A DNA stretch of 64,000 bases from Crocinitomicaceae bacterium (GTDB taxonomy: Bacteria > Bacteroidota > Bacteroidia > Flavobacteriales_D > Crocinitomicaceae). The stretch covers positions 62,001 through 126,000 of the forward strand of contig JAKVAQ010000017.1 in NCBI GenBank assembly GCA_022447665.1, written 5' to 3'. A program made the position numbers and the translations under genes. The notes beneath the pieces were generated by a model. The model saw only the letters and a list, made by a program, of their open reading frames with translations, did not search any database and was not told where the DNA came from. Positions 25,994 to 34,395 of this stretch are shown here, piece after piece (within the stretch, counting starts at the first letter, position 1; every line of letters starts with the position of its first letter).

Positions 25994-28447
25994 TTAGAAT
26001 TTCGTAATCTTTTTCGTGTGAGCATTATTCTCAGTATAAACCGTAACGAAATATATTCCCTTCGATTCATCCCTTAAATCAAGCTGCATAAATTGTTCCG
26101 GAGTGTTTATGGTACTAATCACTCTACCAGTGATGTCTGTAATTACTATCTCAGTAGCTTCACCATTGAATCCTGATAAATCGACATTAAAGATGTCCTC
26201 ACTTGGATTAGGGTAAATATTAAAGTCTATTACATTATCTCCTAAGCCAAGTGGATCCGTTATTGTAATTGTATAATCCTCAACTTCTCCCCAGTCGGTA
26301 TCACCACACGGCTCTATTGGGCCATCTTCAGGTTGGTAAGAAATTCTCGTTCTCATAATAACATCACCTAACTCTGTCGTCGTCGGAACAGTGAATGAAA
26401 AAGTAGTCGAAATTGTTCCAGAAACAAGCACATATCCCACTTGCTCACCGGCGTCATCAAAGTCCATATCCTTATTAAAATCAATCCAAACAGCTATTTC
26501 ATCATTCGTGTAGGCGCTCGGTGCGGTGTTACCAACAATATTAGGTACAACAGTTACATCGTAACTAGAACCTCTAGTAACAGAAGTGGAAATAGAGGTA
26601 TAATCCGTGTACTCCGAACAGTTTGAAGCATTATCAATTGAACTTAGTGACACCTCAGCAATATACTCATTTTCTGTTCCTGCCGAACAATCATCGTTTC
26701 CAGTTGCCGGACATGGACCAGAAACTGATGAAACCGTGATATAAGTTGTTTTTGTTTCAGTATCTGAGCCTGTCGCATTCGTCGCTGTCAAGGCAACGGT
26801 GTAAGTTCCAAGGTCTGTAAAATTAACTTGTGGGTTTTGCGATGATGCCGATGTTCCACCTGTGTATGACCAACCTGTTGCAGGTGAAATTGACCATGAC
26901 CATGAAGTCGGTCCACCTGTAGACAAATCAGTGAATGTTACCGTAGTCCCCGGAGTTACGGTTGTAGCAGATGCCACAAAATCAGCTACTGGCGCTGCCG
27001 GCGCGCATGGCATAGAAGTACCAGTCAATGATGTAGGATTAGTACCTGCTGGGTCTAACCAATGCTTTAACTGTGCATTAGTGCTGGAGCTTTCTTGATC
27101 CCATGCTCTATCAAATTTTCCATATAAGTCCGGATCAGTAGGTGCTGAACAAAAAGATGATCCTCCTGAAAGGAATCCAACGATTAATCCTGAAGAGTTA
27201 AAGATTGGAGACCCTGATGAACCTCCCTCGGTAACTCCATGACCGTTAGTTGTTGAAACCCATTGCACTCTCCAATGTGCTCCAGTCCAACCAGAATTAT
27301 AGGTGGCACTCACCAAGTTTGAAGAATATGTAGATATTTTCTTTTCGTCTCCTGAAGGATGATGAATTCCAACACCACTGCTAGAAGCACCAGTTGCTCT
27401 ACTCCATCCTGCAAAATAAGGATCATAGCTTGCGGGAATATCCGTACTCATTTCAACTAAAGCAAAATCAGAACCATCCACTTGATAAGAAAATGAAGCC
27501 GGGTGATCACCATAAGACGAAGATGCTCTGAAAATTCCTCCCGTCATTGTTTCTGAAAGCGCCCCAGTATACTTAGATGTATTACCAGGCACACATGAAG
27601 GTCTTTGATAATTAAAATACCATACATTACTTGAAATATCTGAACTTGAAGCGGGTTCACCACAATGATTAGCAGTTAAGATAAAAGGAGTACAATCAGT
27701 ATTTGTATTATTTACTACTGATCCAGAACAAACATAAGTTCCACTTCCGTCTGAAAACGAATAATGTACCACTGAATTTACCTGATTAGTCCAAGAATCC
27801 CCTTCTGAACATTCTACATCAACCTGACAAGAACCGTGAGCTCTAAATTCATTTTGGGTACTTCCATCTCTAAAGTATGCAATTCTATTTTCAACTCCTC
27901 TGTAAAAATGTGCAATTGACTCCACATGAATTATTGGTAATTCAGTGCTTCCTGCAGGTTGAAAATATTCAAGTATTATAACATCTCCTTGAATCATTTC
28001 CATTGCTTTAAAAGCAGGAGTGTTTGAAGTATATGCTCCAATGTACTGCGACTGCTTTTCATTGTATGCATGCAACTTACCTCCCAAAGGAATTTGAACA
28101 TCCTCTGCGAAATAAAGCCCCACTGCTTCTGCTCCTGGAGATTCTATAGCGACTCTCCAAATTTTATCACCTGTAGGCATTTCGTGCCAATTACCATGTG
28201 ATAATATGTTCACATCAACAGGGGTATTGATCGCAACACGATATCTTTCTTTACCAACTGTAGCATCCTCTGCATGAATCTCATCCATATTAGGACTTGG
28301 AACCGTTACAGTTTGGTAGTATGTTTGATAAGGACTTGCGTCTCCAACAGCAACGCGAACAAAGCTGGTTGGTTTTCCGCCTTCCGAAATTTGGGAATGC
28401 CCCAAAAGCCCGACCATTAGGCCGAGACCGAGTAGTTTTAACTTCAT
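25994..28447 (-). CDS. Secreted trypsin-like serine protease with PKD, GEVED and T9SS signal
   Basis: 817 residues. Signal peptide, then a propeptide-like region, then a chymotrypsin-fold protease resembling lysyl endopeptidases, with the catalytic triad H261 (ILTANHCG), D327 (VDGSDFALVE) and S411 (TEGGSSGSPIF). A PKD domain follows (SATTVTPGTTVTFTDLSTGG), then a GEVED domain (VWIDFNKDMDFDDAGEQ), and a T9SS type A sorting signal (FNIYPNPSEDIFNVDL, ending KKITKF). It should be secreted to the surface or medium for protein degradation; the preference for lysine is inference from family likeness. Single gene with its own terminator. Confidence 0.93.
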   Translation of the reverse strand: MKLKLLGLGLMVGLLGHSQISEGGKPTSFVRVAVGDASPYQTYYQTVTVPSPNMDEIHAEDATVGKERYRVAINTPVDVNILSHGNWHEMPTGDKIWRVAIESPGAEAVGLYFAEDVQIPLGGKLHAYNEKQSQYIGAYTSNTPAFKAMEMIQGDVIILEYFQPAGSTELPIIHVESIAHFYRGVENRIAYFRDGSTQNEFRAHGSCQVDVECSEGDSWTNQVNSVVHYSFSDGSGTYVCSGSVVNNTNTDCTPFILTANHCGEPASSSDISSNVWYFNYQRPSCVPGNTSKYTGALSETMTGGIFRASSSYGDHPASFSYQVDGSDFALVEMSTDIPASYDPYFAGWSRATGASSSGVGIHHPSGDEKKISTYSSNLVSATYNSGWTGAHWRVQWVSTTNGHGVTEGGSSGSPIFNSSGLIVGFLSGGSSFCSAPTDPDLYGKFDRAWDQESSSTNAQLKHWLDPAGTNPTSLTGTSMPCAPAAPVADFVASATTVTPGTTVTFTDLSTGGPTSWSWSISPATGWSYTGGTSASSQNPQVNFTDLGTYTVALTATNATGSDTETKTTYITVSSVSGPCPATGNDDCSAGTENEYIAEVSLSSIDNASNCSEYTDYTSISTSVTRGSSYDVTVVPNIVGNTAPSAYTNDEIAVWIDFNKDMDFDDAGEQVGYVLVSGTISTTFSFTVPTTTELGDVIMRTRISYQPEDGPIEPCGDTDWGEVEDYTITITDPLGLGDNVIDFNIYPNPSEDIFNVDLSGFNGEATEIVITDITGRVISTINTPEQFMQLDLRDESKGIYFVTVYTENNAHTKKITKF

Positions 28448-28501
28448 AGTTTTTTGATTTGAGATAATGAAAATAAGGTTTTCCGTTTAGAAATGAACGC
28501 T

Positions 28502-29512
28502 TTAGCGGTATAATTTATTCAAGGTAACTATTGTATTCTTAAGGTCATTTCTGAGTTTAGAAGGTCCAACCACTTCTAACTGATCACCATAGGATAAAAA
28601 GGTTCTCTTTAACTCCTCTGATAAGATAACTTCTAGTCTGAATGTATCTCTTTTATTACCCTCCTTCACCATTTTTTGACTTGCATGCAACGGTAAAGAC
28701 TGAATATATTTCGAACCCACTTTATCTACCTTAAACTCTATAATCTCAGGCTTATCTTCGTTGGCAGTGATTCCCAAGGAATGCTTAAAGAAATGATCAG
28801 CATTGAAATCAGTTTTTAGAGTTCCTACTTCTTCTAGAATTTCAAGATTCTTGATACGATCTAAGCCATAAGTTATAATCTTGCTCTTTGAATTATCTTG
28901 TGCTATTAGGTACCACCTATTTCTAAATTCCTTCAATAATAAAGGTAAAACTTCACGCCTTTTTGATTTACCACTTTTAAAGCTTGCGTAATCGAACTGC
29001 AGTAATAATTGTTCTTTAATAGCCTTTAAAATATCTGGGAGAAACTCATTCCCTTGAGCCTCTGGAACATTTTCAAATTGCACGAATTCTTCAATCGCTT
29101 TGTCAGTTGGATTATTTGCAATGTGAACGCGATCAAAGATCTTATCAATAGCAAACGAGAATTGTTTGAATATTCCTACATCCTTAAATTGCATTAACGT
29201 TTGAGAAGCGAATTTAATGGCTTCAATGTCGTCTTCCGTTAATGGGATATTCTCAATTGTAAAATCTTCATCTTCATAATAATACCCTTTATCTCTTTTG
29301 CTATACTTAATCGGCGCATCAAACTCCATACGCATAGCAAACATGTCTTTTTCAATTGTTGAATCACAAATATCTGTTCCTATACTCGAACCGAAGATTG
29401 CCTCTTCACAGGCCGTTCTTAAATCTTGCTTTGTCGGAAAAGGTTTATACTTATTGCGCAATGCTCTATCGATTATACGGTATCTAAGTTGTGCATTTTT
29501 GATTCTTGACAT
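28502..29512 (-). CDS. WYL-domain transcriptional regulator
   Basis: 336 residues from the ATG at 29512 (MSRIKNAQLRYRIIDRALR). The N-terminal helix-turn-helix region is followed by the WYL domain, with FRNRWYLIAQDN about two-thirds along, and a WCX-type C-terminal part. A longer in-frame start exists at 29575 but its extra 21 residues run into the promoter of the divergent gene. WYL regulators sense ligands, often nucleic acids or second messengers; the target here is unknown. Divergent from the NlpC/P60 gene. Confidence 0.88.
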   Translation of the reverse strand: MSRIKNAQLRYRIIDRALRNKYKPFPTKQDLRTACEEAIFGSSIGTDICDSTIEKDMFAMRMEFDAPIKYSKRDKGYYYEDEDFTIENIPLTEDDIEAIKFASQTLMQFKDVGIFKQFSFAIDKIFDRVHIANNPTDKAIEEFVQFENVPEAQGNEFLPDILKAIKEQLLLQFDYASFKSGKSKRREVLPLLLKEFRNRWYLIAQDNSKSKIITYGLDRIKNLEILEEVGTLKTDFNADHFFKHSLGITANEDKPEIIEFKVDKVGSKYIQSLPLHASQKMVKEGNKRDTFRLEVILSEELKRTFLSYGDQLEVVGPSKLRNDLKNTIVTLNKLYR

Positions 29513-29551
29513 GTAGTAACGTTTAAGAATCTTAAAGTTATAAAATAAGCG

Positions 29552-29559
29552 TAATTTTG
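29552..29559 (+). promoter_or_regulatory. Candidate -7 element for the NlpC/P60 gene
   Basis: TAATTTTG fits TAnnTTTG and ends 6 bases before the ATG at 29566, which predicts an mRNA with almost no 5' leader. Confidence 0.5.
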
Positions 29560-29565
29560 CCATGT

Positions 29566-30027
29566 ATGAGAGCAATTGTACTTTTTACCATCATATTTTG
29601 TTCGAGCTACGCCATATCTCGAGACTCTGATGCGTTGCGCGATAGCATAGTTGATTATTCACAAACCTTTATCGGAACTTCCTATGTATGGGGAGGTAGC
29701 AGTCCTGAAGGTTTTGACTGTTCAGGTTTTGTTCATTATGTATTTAAGAAATTTGGAATAAAAGTGTCACGTGCAAGTTCTGGTTATGAAGATAAAGGTG
29801 AAGAGGTAGCATTAGAATCATGCGTTCCAGCCGACTTAATTCTTTTCACAGGAACGGATCATACCAGGCGAAAGGTAGGACACCTCGGAATTGTTATTCA
29901 AAACAATGAAGGAATTGTAGATTTTATACATAGTAGCTCTTCCAAAAAGCATTTTGGCGTATGCATTACCCGTTATAACGAAAGCGGTTATACCAAAAGA
30001 TTTTTAAGAGTAATCAACGTTTTATGA
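29566..30027 (+). CDS. NlpC/P60-family cell-wall hydrolase
   Basis: 153 residues. Signal peptide (AIVLFTIIFCSSYAIS), then an NlpC/P60 papain-like domain with C52 in EGFDCSGFVHY, H106 in KVGHLGIVI and a third polar residue H122 in VDFIHSS. WGGSSPEGFDCSG is the family hallmark. It likely cleaves peptide bonds of peptidoglycan stems in the periplasm. I start at 29566; a second ATG at 29562 is out of frame. Its end overlaps the next gene by 4 bases (ATGA). Confidence 0.93.
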   Translation: MRAIVLFTIIFCSSYAISRDSDALRDSIVDYSQTFIGTSYVWGGSSPEGFDCSGFVHYVFKKFGIKVSRASSGYEDKGEEVALESCVPADLILFTGTDHTRRKVGHLGIVIQNNEGIVDFIHSSSSKKHFGVCITRYNESGYTKRFLRVINVL

Positions 30028-30623
30028 GAAAATTAATTTATCCAATTATTGGACTTCTCCTCTTGGCATGTGGAGAAAATGTTGAATTGACTGAATCGAC
30101 TGACACAGGTACAATTAACACGATTGATCAAGAAAGAGAATGCGCCTGTGAAGATCTTGGTGTGAATGCGGATAGCTTGTTTACGTTAGAAGACACACTG
30201 TTTACTGGAATGTGCTTCTCTAGCTATCCGGGAACTGACATTAGATATATGGAAAAGCATTACCTAGCTGGGGTGCTTCACGGAAAGGTATTCATTTATG
30301 ACAAAGAAGGGAATGTAATCGCAGAAGAAGAATATACGAATGGAATAAATACACTTTCTGCATCGGAATCATTCGTTCCTTGCAAGTGTTCTGAGCTACG
30401 CGTTGAAGAAGGTGTTAACGGAGCTCCGAATAAGAAGTATAAAAACACCTTACCTTTTACAGGTGTTTGTCATGAGTATTTTCCGGGAACAGAGGATGTT
30501 TATATGGAAATATCTTACCAAAATGGAATTCTACATGGCTATTGCAAGTACTATGATGTAGAAGGGAATCAGCTTTATATGGAAGAGTACAACAAGGGTG
30601 TTCTGGAAGCGGTAATTAATTAA
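30024..30623 (+). CDS. Lipoprotein with two cysteine-containing MORN-like modules
   Basis: 199 residues. A lipobox (LLLLAC) marks a lipoprotein. Two similar modules follow, each with C-x-C-x-x-L (CACEDLG, CKCSEL), then FTG-x-C (FTGMCFSSYPGT, FTGVCHEYFPGT), then YxxGxLHGxxxxYDxEGN, a MORN/YwqK-like repeat. The related protein at 32935-33378 has one such module. Function unknown; MORN-like repeats usually form extended beta surfaces. It is translationally coupled to the NlpC/P60 gene and overlaps the convergent proline dehydrogenase gene by 8 bases. Confidence 0.8.
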   Translation: MRKLIYPIIGLLLLACGENVELTESTDTGTINTIDQERECACEDLGVNADSLFTLEDTLFTGMCFSSYPGTDIRYMEKHYLAGVLHGKVFIYDKEGNVIAEEEYTNGINTLSASESFVPCKCSELRVEEGVNGAPNKKYKNTLPFTGVCHEYFPGTEDVYMEISYQNGILHGYCKYYDVEGNQLYMEEYNKGVLEAVIN

Positions 30624-31785
30624 GCTTCCTTCTTTGTTTTTCTTCAAGTATTAGTTTTAGCTCTCTTCCTGTTTGACCAGCAACACTTGTATTTTCTTGA
30701 GCCCTACGCATTAGATAAGGAATAACTTCTTTCACTGGGCCGTAAGGAACGTATTTAGCAACATTATAACCTGCATGAGTAAGATTAAAGGAAATATGAT
30801 CACTCATACCAAGTAATTGTGCAAAATACACTCTTTTGTCATCTTTAGAAATACCATGTTCTTCCATTAATTCGACTAAATACAAAGAACTGTTTTCATT
30901 ATGAGTTCCAGCACAAATTGCTGCCTTGTCTATATTCTTAACTAAATACTCTAAAGCCAAATCGTAATCTCTATCAGTCGTAGCCTTGTCCGGTTGAATA
31001 GGCGAAGGATAGCCTTCTTCTTGCGCTACCTCTCTTTCTTTCTCCATGTAGGCTCCTCGAACTAATTTAATTCCTAAATGATATCCTTTGCTCAAGGCCT
31101 CTTCCATGGATTTCTGCAGGAATGCTAAACGATCATGACGATACATCTGGATTGTATTAAACACGATCGCTTTTTCACTGTTATAGCGCTCCATCATCTC
31201 AGTTGCAAGTGCATCAATTATATCTTGAAACCAACTATCTTCAGCATCAATAAATACTGGAACATTCGCATCAAAAGCCGCTTGACAAATCGCCTCCACA
31301 CGCTTCTTAGCTATGGCAAAATTTGCTGATTCACTTTCACTTAAATTCTCAATTGACTTGTTTGCTTTCCTCAATACATCAGTCTGAGCAATGCCTGTTA
31401 CTTTAAAAACACTAAAGGGTATTGAGTCATTTTTCTTAGCCTCTGTTATTGTAGCAATGATTTCATCGCGGGTCTTATCCAAATCTTCTTCCGTAGTTTT
31501 ACCCTCAACCGAATAGTCTAAAATCGTCCCAACCTTATAATTGGCGAGTTCCTGAATTTTGGTTCTACATTCCTGAATATTTTCTCCCCCACAAAACTGT
31601 CTAAATATCGTTTTCTTGATTATCCCTCGAATTGGCAATCGTATGGCAAGAGCAAAATTGGTAAGTCCCTTTCCTAAACTCACAAGCCAAGGCTTCCCCA
31701 TTAGCTTAAATAACCTATGCGACCATGCTAAGTCCTTATCTGATTTTCCAGCAAAGGCAATTTCTGTATTTTCAAATGAAATCAT
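30616..31785 (-). CDS. Proline dehydrogenase
   Basis: 389 residues, a monofunctional PRODH barrel. VFIDAEDSWFQD and YHLGIKLVRGAYMEKEREVA hold substrate and FAD contacts, YFAQLLGMSDH and PYGPVKEVIPYLMRRAQEN are the conserved C-terminal motifs. It oxidises proline to pyrroline-5-carboxylate and feeds electrons to quinone, at the inner membrane face. The P5C dehydrogenase partner is not in this window. Single gene. Confidence 0.95.
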   Translation of the reverse strand: MISFENTEIAFAGKSDKDLAWSHRLFKLMGKPWLVSLGKGLTNFALAIRLPIRGIIKKTIFRQFCGGENIQECRTKIQELANYKVGTILDYSVEGKTTEEDLDKTRDEIIATITEAKKNDSIPFSVFKVTGIAQTDVLRKANKSIENLSESESANFAIAKKRVEAICQAAFDANVPVFIDAEDSWFQDIIDALATEMMERYNSEKAIVFNTIQMYRHDRLAFLQKSMEEALSKGYHLGIKLVRGAYMEKEREVAQEEGYPSPIQPDKATTDRDYDLALEYLVKNIDKAAICAGTHNENSSLYLVELMEEHGISKDDKRVYFAQLLGMSDHISFNLTHAGYNVAKYVPYGPVKEVIPYLMRRAQENTSVAGQTGRELKLILEEKQRRKLN

Positions 31786-31873
31786 TATTCAAAGATAAAT
31801 GTTATTCGATTTGAAAAATCATAAATAAGATAAGTTCGGTAAATCTGAAGACCAATTGAACTAGATAGATGAT

Positions 31874-31881
31874 TACTTTTG
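31874..31881 (+). promoter_or_regulatory. Candidate -7 element for aroB
   Basis: TACTTTTG fits TAnnTTTG and ends 7 bases before the aroB ATG, again implying a nearly leaderless transcript. Confidence 0.5.
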
Positions 31882-31888
31882 TAGAGAA

Positions 31889-32941
31889 ATGAGTTCATCC
31901 ATAAACGATAGTGTGATTTTTACTTCAAGTGCATTTGAAGAATTAAGCAAATACCTAAATGCTCATTATAGAGATCATAAAAAGGTAGTGCTGATTGATG
32001 AAAATGTAAATGAAATCTGGGGTGAAAAATTCTTGGTGGATGTTCAACCGCTTTATGAAGCTGAAGTAATCGTAATTCCAGCGGGAGAAGAAACAAAGGA
32101 CATTGAAATTTGCAAAGAGATTTGGGACACCTTGCTGAGTTATCAGATACCCAGAAATACTGTTATGATAAATATTGGCGGGGGGGTTACAACTGACTTA
32201 GGCGGATTCATTGCCAGCACTTACAAACGAGGAATCGACTTTATTAACGTCCCTACATCCTTAATGGCTCAGGTTGATGCTTCTCACGGCGGAAAAACGG
32301 GAATTGATTTTGCTGGTTTAAAGAACGTAATTGGAACTTTTGAACTTCCGAAAACGGTTATCGTTGACCCACAATTTTTACAAACCTTACCTGAGGAAGA
32401 AGTATTATCAGGATTTGCTGAAATGCTCAAGCATGGTTTAATTAGAGATAAACATCTTTGGTTATCTCTAATCGAAAGCAAAGGTAAACTTGAAAAAATC
32501 TACCCTCTTGTAGAAAAATGTGCTCGCGTCAAACATGAAATTGTAGCTCAGGATATCAAAGAATCCGGATTAAGAAAGGTTTTAAATTTAGGTCATACTA
32601 TAGGCCATGGAATAGAGTCTTCCTATTTGGCTACTTCAAAAGCAATCACGCATGGAACAGGTGTAGCTTGGGGAATTTTATTCGAATCAAAGTTGGCATT
32701 AAATAAAGGTCTGGTCACCGCAGAAATCTTTCAGGAAATTAAGACAGGACTTGAAAGTATTTATCCATTACCAGCATTAAATGATTTAGATATTCCTCTT
32801 ATCTTGAACTTTTTGCAGAACGATAAAAAAAATGATAACAACGCAATAAAGCTAGTGTTGCTAAAAGATTTTGGTGATTTGGAAATGGATGTAGAAGCGA
32901 GTACTGAGGAAATTATTGATGCGATTAAAACTTCTTATTGA
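31889..32941 (+). CDS. aroB: 3-dehydroquinate synthase
   Basis: 350 residues. NAD-binding MINIGGGVTTDLGGFIAS, the substrate and zinc region PTSLMAQVDASHGGKTGID, and the zinc-ligand segment LNLGHTIGHGIE are all present. It is the second step of the shikimate pathway, converting DAHP to 3-dehydroquinate. Length is normal. The pathway enzyme AroA is encoded 4.8 kb downstream, not in the same operon. The 3' end overlaps the convergent lipoprotein gene by 7 bases. Confidence 0.96.
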   Translation: MSSSINDSVIFTSSAFEELSKYLNAHYRDHKKVVLIDENVNEIWGEKFLVDVQPLYEAEVIVIPAGEETKDIEICKEIWDTLLSYQIPRNTVMINIGGGVTTDLGGFIASTYKRGIDFINVPTSLMAQVDASHGGKTGIDFAGLKNVIGTFELPKTVIVDPQFLQTLPEEEVLSGFAEMLKHGLIRDKHLWLSLIESKGKLEKIYPLVEKCARVKHEIVAQDIKESGLRKVLNLGHTIGHGIESSYLATSKAITHGTGVAWGILFESKLALNKGLVTAEIFQEIKTGLESIYPLPALNDLDIPLILNFLQNDKKNDNNAIKLVLLKDFGDLEMDVEASTEEIIDAIKTSY

Positions 32942-33378
32942 ACCGTTTCAATGTTAGGAGTAATTTTAAGAATATCCTTCAATTCTCCCCTTTCATATGT
33001 CGCGTAATACGCAGTATCTCCCTCTCTGGTATAATTGATTTGTACACCAATTTGAAAGTTCATATCAAACTCTCTAACCTCCGCAAGTTGACCGTCTTCA
33101 AAGTACTTCTTTTGCAAACCGTGGTTCTTCCCTTTTACTATCGTCTTTTCCAACTTTAATTGCCCATTGGGATAAAAATCTTCACACCTACCTTCGAAAT
33201 ACTCCGTTCTATCAAACCTGTAAAAATGATTATACGGCTCATCGAAAAGAAGTTCAACACATTGACAGTAATTTGAGTCAATCTTTTCAACTACTATCTC
33301 ATCTGGAGTTCCTCCTCCACAAGAACTCATTGCAAAGAGGGCAAAAACCGAAATAATTAAAGCGAACTTTTTCATCAT
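32935..33378 (-). CDS. Small lipoprotein with a cysteine-containing MORN-like module
   Basis: 147 residues; signal and lipobox in LFAMSSCGGG. One copy of the module seen at 30024-30623 follows: YCQCVELLFDEP, then YFEGRCEDFYPNGQLKLE, then a second YFEDGQLAEVREF MORN-like strand. The shared CxC and later single cysteine suggest a conserved disulfide or metal-binding arrangement. Function unknown. An alternative ATG is one codon later. Confidence 0.75.
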   Translation of the reverse strand: MMKKFALIISVFALFAMSSCGGGTPDEIVVEKIDSNYCQCVELLFDEPYNHFYRFDRTEYFEGRCEDFYPNGQLKLEKTIVKGKNHGLQKKYFEDGQLAEVREFDMNFQIGVQINYTREGDTAYYATYERGELKDILKITPNIETVQ

Positions 33379-33566
33379 CTTAACTACAAATATAGTGTTT
33401 CATTAACGAGAAAACTGCTTAAAAGCATATAAGAAAGCCATAAGTATACAAATCAAAACCAAGTTTGTATTAAACGTTTAAACCCTACACTCTACTGAAT
33501 AACAACTATATATACATTACAAAACATTTTTTCTAATTTACGCTAGGCTAAGAACTTTTAATAATA

Positions 33567-33574
33567 TATATTTG
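33567..33574 (+). promoter_or_regulatory. -7 promoter element of the initiator tRNA gene
   Basis: TATATTTG fits TAnnTTTG, 11 bases before the first base of the mature tRNA. Confidence 0.6.
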
Positions 33575-33585
33575 CACACACAAAT

Positions 33586-33658
33586 TGCGGGGTGGAGCAG
33601 TTGGTAGCTCGTCGGGCTCATAACCCGAAGGCCACAGGTTCGAGTCCTGTCCCCGCTA
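33586..33658 (+). tRNA. Initiator tRNA-Met (CAT)
   Basis: Cloverleaf with anticodon CAT in the loop CTCATAA. The anticodon stem TCGGG/CCCGA has the three G-C pairs diagnostic of initiator tRNA. GCGGGG (33587-33592) pairs with CCCCGC, leaving position 1 (T) unpaired with position 72 (T), the other initiator hallmark. T-arm ACAGG-TTCGAGT-CCTGT. CCA is not encoded. Confidence 0.95.
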
Positions 33659-33663
33659 CTAAT

Positions 33664-33797
33664 GAAGCAGAAAGGTAGACATTTTGTCTACCTTTTTTGT
33701 TTATTCTACTTTCGCTTCTTTATTAGCCAATTCTATATTGCTATAAGTCTAAACCCTAGGATTATTCTGCTTCATTACCACAAAGCGATTGGAGTCG
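33664..33797 (+). repeat. Terminator-containing repeat unit, copy A
   Basis: Begins with GCAGAAAGGTAGACA, whose hairpin (AAGGTAGAC/GTCTACCTT, 33672-33698, with a T-run) terminates the tRNA transcript. It then continues for about 100 bases with TTCTACTTTCGCTTC and CTGCTTCATTA. The same succession recurs in copy B at 33846-33974 with roughly similar spacing but many point differences. Confidence 0.7.
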
Positions 33798-33845
33798 AAT
33801 TAGAATGGTGCAATTATATTATTTCAATCTGCTTTGTCATTTATA

Positions 33846-33974
33846 TATGCAGAAAGGTGGACATTTGTCTGCCTTTTTTGTTTGTTCTACTTTCGCTTCA
33901 TTGTTAGCTTTCCGAGTTCGTTAAATTAGTCTCAAACAAAACTTGACTGCTTCATTATTCTGAAGTGATTAGTG
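33846..33974 (+). repeat. Terminator-containing repeat unit, copy B
   Basis: A diverged copy of the preceding unit: GCAGAAAGGTGGACA hairpin with T-run, then TTGTTCTACTTTCGCTTC, then CTGCTTCATTATT. The hairpin has compensating changes (AAGGTGGACA/TGTCTGCCTT; the stem is preserved despite substitutions), which suggests it is still used or was until recently. The GIY-YIG gene starts directly after this unit. Confidence 0.7.
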
Positions 33975-33997
33975 CATATTTTGCTAACTTGGCTCAT

Positions 33998-34339
33998 ATG
34001 AATCAATCTACTTCAGAATTACCCTATTGTGTCTATATACTATTTAGCGAAAAAGATCACCTTCTTTATATAGGCTTCACTACAAATCTTGAAAATCGAA
34101 TTAACAATCATAATCAAGGAAGAACCAAAAGCACGAGCTACCGTCGTCCACTACATTTAATTTTTACAGAATATTATTTATTCAAGGAGGATGCACTCAA
34201 AAGAGAAAAGTACTTTAAAACAACCGCAGGAAAAAGAGCCATAAAACTAATGCTCAGCAATACTCTTGAGAAGTTGAACTATAAAAAGCCTAACAGAAGA
34301 ATAGAATTTCTTTTTGAAGAAACAGAAGCAGAAAGGTAG
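33998..34339 (+). CDS. GIY-YIG nuclease-family protein
   Basis: 113 residues, a stand-alone GIY-YIG domain: CVYILFSEKDHLLYIGFTTN is the GIY-YIG core (with YIL and YIG), R in ENRINNHNQG, followed by KSTSYRRPLHLIFTEYY and the glutamate-containing helix KEDALKREKYFKT. Such UPF0213-type proteins are common near RNA genes in Flavobacteriia. I use the ATG at 33998; an earlier in-frame ATG (33965) lies in the repeat. Its last codons (EAER) and TAG stop fall inside the third copy of the terminator repeat. Nuclease activity is likely; target unknown. Confidence 0.88.
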   Translation: MNQSTSELPYCVYILFSEKDHLLYIGFTTNLENRINNHNQGRTKSTSYRRPLHLIFTEYYLFKEDALKREKYFKTTAGKRAIKLMLSNTLEKLNYKKPNRRIEFLFEETEAER

Positions 34340-34359
34340 ACATCTTGTCTACCTTTTTT
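34324..34359 (+). terminator. Terminator of the GIY-YIG gene (third repeat copy)
   Basis: GCAGAAAGGTAGACATCTTGTCTACC plus a T-run is almost identical to the hairpin after the tRNA at 33667-33698. The gene's stop codon lies inside the stem. Confidence 0.8.
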
Positions 34360-34395
34360 ATTTTAAAACAATCCCTTTTCTTCGTAAATTTGAAT

